A DNA stretch of 64,000 nt from assembly GCA_015698045.1 (NCBI GenBank), contig BLAL01000009.1, positions 372,001 to 436,000 on the forward strand, given 5' to 3'. The notes below the pieces were generated by a model. The model was not told the DNA's origin. It was given only the letters and a program-made list of their open reading frames with translations, and searched no databases. Position 1 is the first letter of the stretch. Every line of letters starts with the position of its first letter. Source of the DNA: Rhizophagus clarus (Eukaryota > Glomeromycota > Glomeromycetes > Glomerales > Glomeraceae). The translations under genes and the position numbers were made by a program. Positions 36,201-46,779 of the stretch are shown one piece after another.

Positions 36201-38257
36201 ATGTAAATATTATATAAATATGTAATAATAGAATTAAATAAACAACTTATAACTTACGATCTAAATAAATTACCAAATAATTTTTTAAATAAAGAAATTA
36301 GTTAGTTTAAATTATATGTAAATATTATATAAATATGTAATAATAGAATTAAATAAACAACTTATAACTTACGATCTAAATAAATTACCAAATAATTTTT
36401 TAAATAAAGAAATTAGTTAGTTTAAATTATATGTAAATATTATATAAATATGTAATAATAGAATTAAATAAACAACTTATAACTTACGATCTAAATAAAT
36501 TACCAAATAATTTTTTAAATAAAGAAATTAGTTAGTTTAAATTATATGTAAATATTATATAAATATGTAATAATAGAATTAAATAAACAACTTACACCCT
36601 ATATTATTAAATAATTTTTTAAATAAAGAAATTAGTTAGTTTAAATTATATGTAAATATTATATAAATATGTAATAATAGAATTAAATAAACAACTTATA
36701 ACTTACGATCTAAATAAATTACCAAATAATTTTTTAAATAAAGAAATTAGTTAGTTTAAATTATATGTAAATATTATATAAATATGTAATAATAGAATTA
36801 AATAAACAACTTACTCCCTATATTATTAAATAATTTTTTAAATAAAGAAATTAGTTAGTTTAAATTATATGTAAATATTATATAAATATGTAATAATAGA
36901 ATTAAATAAACAACTTACTCCCTATATTATTAAATAATTTTTTAAATAAAGAAATTAGTTAGTTTAAATTATATGTAAATATTATATAAATATGTAATAA
37001 TAGAATTAAATAAACAACTTATAACTTACGATCTAAATAAATTACCAAATAATTTTTTAAATAAAGAAATTAGTTAGTTTAAATTATATGTAAATATTAT
37101 ATAAATATGTAATAATAGAATACGACTTACCAACTAAAATAAATTACCAAATAATTTTTTAAATAAAGAAATTAGTTAGTTTAAATTATATGTAAATATT
37201 ATATAAATATGTAATAATAGAATACGACTTACCAACTAAAATAAATTACCAAATAATTTTTTAAATAAAGAAATTAGTTAGTTTAAATTATATGTAAATA
37301 TTATATAAATATGTAATAATAGAATTAAATAAACAACTTATAACTTACGATCTAAATAAATTACCAAATAATTTTTTAAATAAAGAAATTAGTTAGTTTA
37401 AATTATATGTAAATATTATATAAATATGTAATAATAGAATTAAATAAACAACTTACTCCCTATATTATTAAATAATTTTTTAAATAAAGAAATTAGTTAG
37501 TTTAAATTATATGTAAATATTATATAAATATGTAATAATAGAATATGACTTACCAACTAAAATAATTACCAAATAATTTTTTTAAACAATAAAGAATTTA
37601 GCCGTTTAAATCATATAGGAAGAAATATAAATAACATATAACTTACACCCTATAGTATTTATTTATTAGCTTATTAGATGCAAATATTATTACAAAAGTA
37701 TATACTGTAAATTAAAAATACTTACAATCTAATCATGCATTTAAGTAAGAGTATAATTAGTTTGAATATATTTGTAAATATTATATAATAAATAAAGTGT
37801 AATTAAATATTGTAACTTACCATCTAAAATAGTTAATTGTTAAATAGTTTATAGTTATTTAAACAAAGAATTTAGTTATCTGAATAGTATATAAGATAAA
37901 GTAAAAAATAAATAATTGATAACTTACCAACTATAACATTATTAATTATTAAAGTCAAATAAAATAGCAACAAAACCATTATTATATAAATTATAAGAAT
38001 TATAATAAGATAATCCATTAACTTACGAGCTAAATTATTTAAATTATGTGAATATTTATATGTGTAATAATATTTGAATTATTTACTGTTTAACAATCAA
38101 TTTTAGTATATTTACCTTTAGATTCATTGGAGCTACTTGAAACTAATTTCATTATATTGGCAAATTTGATTTAAAAATTTTTAAATAATTCTAACTTTCT
38201 ATTAAATAATCATGGCATATCAATATGAATTTTACCTTTATTACTGCTGTGAGCCAT
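33201..38257 (-). CDS. Protein kinase (TKL-like) with a chain of 1-6 nt micro-exons
   Basis: Proposed exons: 38257-38236, 38142-38116, then 35 micro-exons between 38029 and 34461, then 34378-34159 and 34079-33201; total 1254 nt, 417 aa. The last two exons encode the kinase: glycine loop DKGGFSIIY (residues 85-93), lysine in VVALK (110), catalytic loop HCDFHDGN (201-208), DLG in place of DFG (228-230), APE (251-253), and a C-terminus with HPQACYTSRLL and CLDC typical of this kinase family. Exon 2 ends in phase 1, while 34378 needs two carried bases; the micro-exons (106 nt in sum) supply exactly that. The encoded residues 17-52 begin ALDDWFGNLV and end DHCFE, running into FGKSENTILDKFI. Kinase exons are about 0.95 certain; the full chain about 0.7. 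An alternative start is the in-frame ATG at 38152. Confidence 0.75.
34640..37560 (-). repeat. Tandem array of 26 intron units with 3-nt micro-exons
   Basis: Near-identical units of 97-116 bp. On the minus strand each is: AG acceptor, a triplet, GTAAGT donor, an AT-rich core, the branch-site word ACTAACTAA, and the next acceptor. Triplet positions (lower coordinate): ATC at 34745, 35181, 35398, 35718, 35833, 36258, 36373, 36488, 36707, 37030, 37349; TTG at 34846, 35282, 35499, 35934, 37131, 37233; GGA at 34955, 36043, 36815, 36919, 37457; GGT at 35608, 36147, 36596; AAC at 35066. Each triplet type has its own short flanks: TTTATTTAG for ATC, TTTATTTTAG for TTG, TAATATAG for GGA and GGT. Outside the array, diverged introns hold CTC 38027, TTG 37928, ATG 37821, ATT 37726, GGT 37647, TTG 37554, ATTGTT 34626, TTG 34549 and the single A at 34461. 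Confidence 0.95.
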
Positions 38258-41200
38258 TACATCAAATTCTTAAAAGATAATTTTTTCTTTTTAAACGCCT
38301 CATTTATTTATGCAAAATTATGTTGATCAGTTGATCACAAGCACAATCATGCACACTGCATGTATGATGTATAACCCTCATTATGGTGCAACAAAATCAT
38401 GTACGCCAGAATAGACAAAATTGCGTTCACTGTGAAGCCAACCCCTTTAGTAGGGATAACTTTTGCGAGTTCGTTATATTTCTTTATTAATAAATTTCTT
38501 AAAAATAAAATAAAATGTCCTATTCTATTGATAATTTGCCCCATCTTCTATTTTTAACCCCATTTGTCTAGTATACTTATTTGGTAGTTCCCATTATAAT
38601 CACTGACTTGCACAGGATCGAGTCTTAAGTAAATGTTATTAGCGAATCGAATTTAAGTAAAATACTTAAAATGCATTTTTCTATTTCTTGGATCTATATT
38701 TTCAATTAGATTTTTTTCTTCCCTATTTCTGTGCCAAATTGTCTTTCCATGACAAAGTATAAATATTTCATCATCCTCAGTATTACTACGCCTCAATGTT
38801 GTAATGTTTACCCTCCGTAGTATTTACTATTCAATGATATTCCTAAAAATACAAATCATTAAGTCATAACCCTCACCGGGGATAACATTTGTAAAATACA
38901 TTTTATACGTATATCCCTACTAAAACTATTCTATTAAAAATATTCATTACCCTACACTTCACTATTAAATTAATTATAATATTTCCTGAAATCTTGACCT
39001 TACAACGCTTAAGATATGACTTTATACGTTTATTTTCACATTTTAAACTTTTAAATCCTTTATTTATGGTTGTATTAGATATTCTCTACATTATATTATA
39101 TACGTATATTAAATGCATATTCTAAATATATATATCAGATATATTTATGAATTTGTGCTACAATCAAATAATCAAATTTGTCCAAAGAATTTATTTTTAG
39201 AAATTTTAAATATATTTATAATAAAATAAACGCAATTTTGTCTGACTTGGAGTGTCATAGCCCTGTAACAGTAAGTTTACTTATATGATAAAATCATAAA
39301 TCCAACTTTTATGATCAGCAAATTAGTTTTTTTGTCACTCCAACTTGATTGATTGTTTAACGTCCATTTTTTTTTAAAAAAATTAAGGAAGGTCAAATTA
39401 AGCCAATATCAAAACAAACATAAAATTTATATCATTATATTAATTTAAACAAATCGTTTAATATAAAGTAAATCATATTATCTGTTATAGAATTTCTTTT
39501 TTTGATTGGGAAGTCTGGGAATTCTACTACTAGTAGCTTTCATTATTTTGATCATTCTTTCCTCCAAATTTTTTTGCTCTTTTAATTTGAATCCAATCTT
39601 AATATTATAATATCAATGACATTGTGACAATATTAAAATGAGACAATATTATTTCGATAATTATTAAATGATATTGCCTAAAATTATAAGGCTTTTGGTT
39701 ACATTACTGGCTGCATACGCAATGTGAAATTTTTTCATTTGTTTCAATACGGGAATGAGTCAAATTCTTAAATCTAGTGAATTTATTATACGGAAATCTC
39801 AACAAATCACCAAAATTATTGTTTACATTTTTTTTACATATTTTCGTAATATATGTATTATCAGATAAATGATAGAACAATTGAAAATAATATTATTATA
39901 GCTATGATGCTAAAATCTTTATTCTTAAATTATTTGGTTGATTTCTCAATAAAATTTTGAACTAAATTTTTTTATGAGATAGTAATAACTAATTATGACT
40001 TATAAATATCGTCTAATATTCAATTATTTGAGAAAAACAAAACAAAAAAAATAATAATAATAAAATGAATGTAAATAATGTAAATTAGGTGTATCATTAC
40101 ACAGTACAACATCAGGCAATACTTTCCGATGCAATTGTACATTGCTCATATACGAGATATTCATGGGCCCGTGCACTTAAAGGCGAAATTCCAAATAGAT
40201 TTACAAATTTGCTTTAGAATTTACATATAATTTACAAATCGTTATTTTAAAATATGTATATTTAATATGACGTACAGACAAATAATAAAATATGCATTTC
40301 AATACCATGCTAAATAAAATCACCTGATTTTTATTAATTTATTTAAAATAATTATTTAATACAAAATGCATGGATCATTAAAATTTACGCCATATTTTTA
40401 AATTTTAGATTTTTTCCGTCAAAAATCAATATTGCTTATCATTCATTTTCATCGTATTTTGCATTCAATAGATTATATAATTTTGAAATAGTAAAAACAT
40501 TCTACATAGAAATGAAAGTAAAATGGCTAATGATAATCAATTTGATAAAATTTTTGATCGGATAAAGATTTCTTTGCATTGACATTTAAATGATAAGATT
40601 TTATTTATTAGATCGATTATATCAAGAAGTTATAGTGTCCACCAATCTTTTCGTTTCAATATGCAAGAAAATTTTTAATTATTTTTCAATATTAACTGGT
40701 CAATTATCCAGCGAGAATTAGTACGTCTATTAATCTTCAATTAATATTTTCAATCTCCATTAACTGTTAACTGAAGGTATAAATGTCATACAAATTCCAA
40801 GTTATATTATACCCGTCGTCAATCAGAAATGGGGTCACGACTGTGAAAACAATATTATCAATTTGAGATTTGATTAAAATGTTTTCCTTGGTATGAAAAT
40901 AAAAAATTTTGTCATGTTATTATTTACTTAAAGTAATACAGATAGAAATACTGGTTATAATTTAATTTCCTTCTTAAAACTTGTGCGTGTTTATACAGAA
41001 TGTAAACAAAGATTATTGAACCCTTATTATTCTCTATTGGGATGGCAACGGTTACGATTACTAACCGGTCATGATCGGTCATAAGTCATTTTTGCTGAAT
41101 AAAACATTTTTTTTTTTTAATGAATTTAATCAAAAGAAAACGTTGTTTAACTTTTTTTTTTTTTGATTAAATTCATATAATCTTTTTTAATTTCTTTTAT

Positions 41201-42050
41201 TATCATTTTGCTTTACATTTTCATTCAAAAATCATTTTTTTTTAAGATGAGCCGACGCCGAGCAAAATAATTGAATTACAATCTTCGAAATAGTCAAAAC
41301 AATTTACAAAAATGGTAGGTATATTCAAAGTGTGTACGGGGTGAATTCTCCTATCTGTTGATGTGCCTATTTAGTTTTCGCAACACCGTTTACGATCTAT
41401 TAATACAACAATGCAAACAGCACCGAGCTCCTTCGCTAACTCTTGAGAAGTTTTTCAAAATATAGGAGCAAAGAATGAACAGAACGAAGAACAGTTATGG
41501 CGTTTATGTTGTAATTAAACGGAATGATAATTATTGTATAGTGTGTGGATATAAAAGATGTTGAGCAACAAGATCTGGATATAGATAGACAAGGGATTTT
41601 TTTTAAAAAAATGGTCGTTTAATAAATAAATAAATAATAAATGTGTTATAATAAATGTGTTTAACGATCTTTTGTATTCAAAATTTTATTTTGTTTTTTA
41701 TAAAATAGGTTTTGTAAATTAGAATGTTTCATTTGATTTTAGTAATATATTATTATTTATGTGAAAATATATTTTTTTCTAGATTTAAAAATTGATTCGG
41801 TGTAATATTAAAATGTTCTAATTTTTAAATATCGATGAAATAAATAAAATTATTGAATTCATTTTTTTCCCGATTTTTTAATGAATAAACCCAACTTGTA
41901 ATTATCTCGTTCACATAAATCATACATAAACAACATTAAATCGACTAGTTTATTATTGAAAGATTTATATGTTTTTAAAAAAAGACAATATAAATATTAC
42001 CATTTTGTTCTTGTCGCGTAAGGTTTAGCTTCGATTATAAGGATTTTCTT
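38258..42050. other. Intergenic region upstream of the micro-exon kinase
   Basis: No gene supported in 3.8 kb. The first 200 bp would hold the kinase promoter. A poly-T-flanked hairpin (ATGAATTTAATC at about 41120-41131 and GATTAAATTCAT at 41165-41176) and an (AAAT)n run near 41622 are present. The block 41640-41790 matches the 5' flanks of the duplicated BTB genes. Around 41300-41560 the sequence is GC-richer and could be decayed coding DNA; I do not recognise it. Confidence 0.5.
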
Positions 42051-44775
42051 TAGGGATTGGCTCTAAGCCCGGGGTGGGTGGGTATCCGGGTCACCTGTTT
42101 GGTCTGTTTTTAATAATTTTATTCATATAAAATAGATTTTTAATAAAATAATTAGCAGGAAAATAAGCATGTCTGAATTAGCAAGTTATTCCTCACACTT
42201 CACAACTTTTATTAAAAATTTTTTAATACAATGCGGATAATAATGATAATGAATACATCATTGGTCCTAATGATATCAATAAAAGTACAACTGATGAAGA
42301 AATCGATGAACTCTCTAATACTTCAAATAGAAGAAAAGCCAGTATAGGGCCTGAATATATACAAGAAGAGTCATGTGCAAGAAAGATCTGAATCAATCCA
42401 AAAGCTAAAAAAATCAAGTTTTGTTCAGGATTATTTTCAGGTTGAAAATGGACGTGATATCTGTAAAGTACTTATTTCATCAAATGGTGAAGAGCATGAA
42501 CGTAAAAAAAGCTATAAGCATGATGTTGGAATTGGAAACATGAAAGTACATTAACATGGAATTGTATCACCAGATAATATTCTTCAAATCTAATACAATG
42601 ATCAAAAAGGTGTACCACATTTCTCAAACAACTGCTACAGTTGAATGGATAATTACCAATTCTTTTTCTCTAATACTTTTATTACTTGGTTGGTATAAAT
42701 GCTGGATCAAATTTATTTATCATTTTTCGATAACCTTCTAATATTAAATGGTAATATTGCTGCTGCTATAAGAAAGGAATTTTACAGCTTAAAGAGTTTG
42801 TTTCTGACACTTGTGAAACTGCTTCCATAACTACAGATTTATGGACAGCTCGTAGTAATGATGGATATATTGGTGTAACCCTTCATTGGTTATAATAGAG
42901 TTTGGATCCATTATCCGTGTATCCAAACCTATTCACTGATTTAAACCGTTAAATCCGGATATCTGGATACCGACAGAGTATCCAGATATCTAATGGATAT
43001 CCGATGTTGATCTGCATAATTTGGGCCAACATATAACTCCGGCCAGTATTAACAGATCCGGACTCTGATTGGTTAACACCTGATTTTGAAGTACGTGATG
43101 TCATTTTAGCTGTTGAAAAAATGGATTAACCACATATAGGTGAACAAATCAAAGAATATTTAGATACAATTTGGATTGTCTGAGAAAATAGTATGTGTAT
43201 AGTGTATAATGGACAATAGAGCAAACATAAAGAAGGTTATTAGACTTTGGGATGGTGTAGAGCGACTTACACATACGTTTCAGCTTACAGTAATTCAGGC
43301 CTTAAAAATTATTAAGCCACATATCAAACAATTTCGCAAACTTATTAAATTTTTTTGATCTTCAAAACAAAGTCAACATCTTAACCAGGCACAAATTAAT
43401 TTGGCTCAACATAGTAAATCTAATACACCATCTATGATTTTACTGAAAGGAATCTGATGAAGAATCTGATAAAGAAGATAAGAAATATAATAATGATAAT
43501 ATAACAGATATAATAAAACCAGAATTTAAGATTTTACGTACAATTAATAATATTAAAACTGTTGGAAAACAAGTTACCAACTTGACAAAGGCTTTTGGTA
43601 TTACGTCCAGCAATTGAATTGCTATTGTAACTCTACATTTACATGATAAAAATAACAATGCTAAAGAAGGTACTAGTAAATTAAAAGATTATGTGCTTCA
43701 AGATTATCGCTATTTGATGAATTAACTACATATTTTAGTGAAATTTAATATACTACTCTTTAAGTTGTTAATCCAAGTATTGAAGCATTGAAATTTGAAT
43801 TTTCTGATGGAGAATTATTGACATTAAGAAAACTTGAACAGGTTACTAATGATAATTAATATTGATAACAGTATAAAATATAAACTGTTATTATAATTAT
43901 TTTATTGTTTATTAAAAAGAAATTTTTTTCAAATAATATTCAGATGAAATTTCTTCTAATGATGAGGGAAATTCGGATAATGACACAATGTTTATCAACA
44001 TAAGCATCAACTACGAAGTAAAACCAAACAACAGCAGCCACCCCACCTTCAATAGAATCAATTATCAAAAAAATTAAAAGGATTATTATAATTTCCTTTG
44101 GTATTATTGGTCGGATTCTGAGAAATTTGGACTTATAACTATCTTGTTAGATCCCGTTTGAAATCAATGAAATTATGGATAGATGAAATACGTAACAATA
44201 CAATTAATTAATTACGTACTGAATTTAAAATATGGGAAAGTAGAGTTATAGTTGATAAACCAGAAGAGCCCGCTACAATATCATATGTAGTACTAATCAA
44301 AAGCGAATGAATTAATTGATAACCATTTAAATGAAATGATTCACCAATCACACCTTAATCTACTGATGTTTACCAATGTATGGCGGCATACTAATCAGCA
44401 TTCAATTCCCATTTTGAATAGAATAGCACGCAAATATTTATCAATTCCTGCCACTTATGTTCCGAGTGAGTGTTATTTTCTGATGCAGGAAATCAAATTA
44501 CTTCTAAAAGATTACCTAAAATAGTAAGACAATTGTTATTTGTCAAAAGAAATAGGTTGTATTGTAAGCTTGGAGTCAATAATATAAATATAATAAATTT
44601 GCTTTATTGATAATAAAGCTATTCTATAATAAAAGAAATTAATACACAATCATGAATGTTTTATAATTGTTAAAATTAAATAATAATTTTATATGGATCA
44701 CGGGTAAATGGGTGGGTACGGGTTCATCTGCCGGGTGATCCGGATAGAGATTTTTTTGGACGGGTCCAATCCCTA
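42051..44775 (+). mobile_element. hAT transposon relic (copy 2) with terminal repeats
   Basis: The element starts TAGGGATTGG and ends CCAATCCCTA, followed inward by related G-rich blocks (GGGTGGGTATCCGGGTCACC on the left; the inverse with CCGGATCACC on the right). The flanks ATTTTCTT (42043-42050) and ATTTTTTT (44776-44783) fit an 8-bp target duplication with one mismatch. Inside are the same broken transposase parts as in copy 1: BED finger region (42480-42560), RNase H-like core (TTATGGACAGCTCGTAGTAA at about 42838, then ATTGGTGTAACCCTTCATTG) and a dimerisation part (44425-44500, ARKYLSIPATYVPSE). Frameshifts and stops are frequent, so it is dead. A 175-bp element is nested at 42893-43067. 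Confidence 0.85.
42893..43067. mobile_element. 175-bp MITE nested in the hAT relic
   Basis: The 8-bp target duplication ATTGGTTA is exact on both sides (42885-42892 and 43068-43075). The homologous copy at about 23626 has the uninterrupted site CATTGGTTAACACC. Near the ends, TAGAGTTTGGATCC and the reverse complement CAGAGTCCGGATCT form short imperfect inverted repeats of hAT type. The interior is rich in GGATATC-like words, similar to 8566-8752. Confidence 0.85.
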
Positions 44776-44783
44776 ATTTTTTT

Positions 44784-45097
44784 TGCAGAAATAAGCCAGG
44801 ATTCCTAATTAAATTGATTCTTATTGATACAATTACCATGTTGAATAATTGTTAATGAATCCGGGACTGTCATAATAAGGTCAAATGCCGATCATTCAAT
44901 GAATCATTACATTGTGAATCAGTGAATGGATTTTGTAACAGGTTACATACATCATACGACCTTGCTTTGTATTGCATATTGTATTCTTCACCTGACCTGT
45001 CACATGTTTAATGAAATCTAGGGGGGGATTTCACATGTCATTTTCAAAACATTTGTCGTAAATAAACAAATAAAAAAAATTTTTTTTAATCAAAAAA
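44784..45097. other. Short intergenic region, likely promoter of the next gene
   Basis: No gene. Contains A/T runs just before the start codon at 45098. Confidence 0.45.
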
Positions 45098-46168
45098 ATG
45101 CAACATCTTTTTAACTTTACAATGAAAAATTTCCGACAATCATCACAAAAACTTGAAATTTTATCAAATTTTATAGTAGAAAATTATAACAAATTTAGAA
45201 AGAATTCAAATATTACTAACAAACCTTTGATTGTTGGATTAAACGGAACACAAGGAAGTGGTAATTTATTTATTTATTTATTTTTTTTTCCTTCCTATTT
45301 TCGCAAAAAAAACCTTTTTTTAATTTTTATATCAACAGGTAAAACAACGATTGCATGCGAACTTGTAAAATCTTTAAAAACTACAAATGATTTGTCAGTA
45401 GTAACATGTTCAATAGATGATTTCCTATTGACTTATAAAGAACAATGTCTATTAGCGGAAAAAAATTTTGGAAATAAATTATTAGAATTTAGGGGGCAAC
45501 CAGGAACTCATGATATTTTACTTGGAAAACAAATTTTACAAGAATTGTGTGATGTTCAACAAAAATATTCTGAATTGCAAGAAAAGTTGGAAGAAGGAGG
45601 AAATTTGAAATTTAATAATTTAAATGTTTCGATTCCAAATTATGACAAATCACTGAACAATGGGAGAGGGGATCGATCACCTAATTGGAATGTCGTCCTA
45701 CCACCCGTTCATATTATTCTTATTGATGGATGGTCTTTAGGATTCAAACATTTACCTTATTCTAAACTCAAAGAAGTGTATGATAATGCATCATCTTGTT
45801 CGAAACTAAAATCTCATCCACTTTCTCATTTAGAAATTATAAACGAGAATTTAAAACAATATGAAGAAAATTGGTATCCTTTTTTTGATATTTTTATTTG
45901 TATTGATGCTGAAGATATTAATTATGTTTATCAATGGCGTTTAGAACAAGAACATAATATGAAAAAGATGGGAAAAAATGGAATGAGTGATGATCAAGTT
46001 AAAGATTTTATTGACAGATATATGCCTTCTTATGAATTATATTTGGAAATATTAAATAGCGAAAATTTTTTTTCTGGAAATTTCAAGGGGAATAAAGAAA
46101 TATATGGAAGGCATTTGAAGCTTACGTTAAATCGAGAAAGGGAAATTATTAATGTAATACTATTTTAG
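45098..46168 (+). CDS. TDA10: P-loop kinase, D-glycerate 3-kinase / yeast Tda10-like
   Basis: The deduced protein has a Walker A motif GLNGTQGSGKTT (residues 47-58), then SIDDFLLTYKEQ, RGQPGTHDI, a Walker B-like region IILIDGWSLGF, and the C-terminal segment YQWRLEQEHNM; these are the landmarks of fungal Tda10 and plant D-glycerate 3-kinase (phosphorylation of glycerate to 3-phosphoglycerate with ATP). A 78-nt intron (45261-45338, GTAATT...AACAG) splits the Walker A motif between GSG and KTT. Spliced exons 45098-45260 and 45339-46168 give 330 aa. The intron is a multiple of three and stop-free, so retention would insert 26 mainly hydrophobic residues into the P-loop. An in-frame ATG at 45122 is an alternative start. 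The protein probably acts in the cytosol; yeast Tda10 is about 290 aa. Confidence 0.88.
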   Translation: MQHLFNFTMKNFRQSSQKLEILSNFIVENYNKFRKNSNITNKPLIVGLNGTQGSGNLFIYLFFFPSYFRKKNLFLIFISTGKTTIACELVKSLKTTNDLSVVTCSIDDFLLTYKEQCLLAEKNFGNKLLEFRGQPGTHDILLGKQILQELCDVQQKYSELQEKLEEGGNLKFNNLNVSIPNYDKSLNNGRGDRSPNWNVVLPPVHIILIDGWSLGFKHLPYSKLKEVYDNASSCSKLKSHPLSHLEIINENLKQYEENWYPFFDIFICIDAEDINYVYQWRLEQEHNMKKMGKNGMSDDQVKDFIDRYMPSYELYLEILNSENFFSGNFKGNKEIYGRHLKLTLNREREIINVILF

Positions 46169-46779
46169 GAAGTGAAACATTTCCTATTATTATATTTTTA
46201 TAGCCTAACAATATATTTATTAATGATATCAGATTTATTTTCATGTGAATGAATGATTTTAAATGATATTACATTACATAATGACAAATTTTCATTGAAA
46301 ATAATAAATTACATACTAATCACAGCGTCCACTTATTTTTCGTTGTCCTAAGATCTCATACCATTATTTTCAACTGAAGTAATTGATATATTATGAGTTC
46401 TTGGTTGTCTTTAAATTATGATATAAAGTTTTGCAATAAAAGAGTAATAAAAGCTGCTGTAGTTAAATATTAAAAATTTTTTTTTTTTTTTTTTTTCGTC
46501 AAAATTCTTAAATATTTTAAACTAATTCAATTCATTGTAACAATGATCCAAACAATGTTACTGTCGTCGATCAGTGTTTACAAATTGCAAAATACAATCA
46601 AAAAAGTAAATTTTGAAAGCTATTATCTATTTGCCTGCGCCAATAGATGAAATTAATAAATACATCCGTCCTCAATAAAATTCAAACAATGTCTTTTAAC
46701 ATTTTCATTTGTCTTTAATAATCATTTTTATCATTAAATATATATATATATTTTTTTTTTTTTGAGTCGATAAGAAATA
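46169..46779. other. Intergenic region between two convergently unrelated plus-strand genes
   Basis: No gene seen; poly-T runs at about 46480-46497 and a (TA)n/T run just before 46780. Presumably 3' flank of the glycerate kinase gene and promoter of the kinase gene. Confidence 0.45.

Noticed and set aside
34640-37560. Regularly spaced, near-identical repeats that could be mistaken for a CRISPR array
   Set aside because: The organism is eukaryotic, the repeated part is about 90-100 bp and the variable part only 3 bp, and the units carry splice donor, branch and acceptor signals.
41300-41560. Possible HMG-box or other gene remnant
   Set aside because: GC content suggests former coding sequence, but no frame gives a recognisable motif over more than a few residues.
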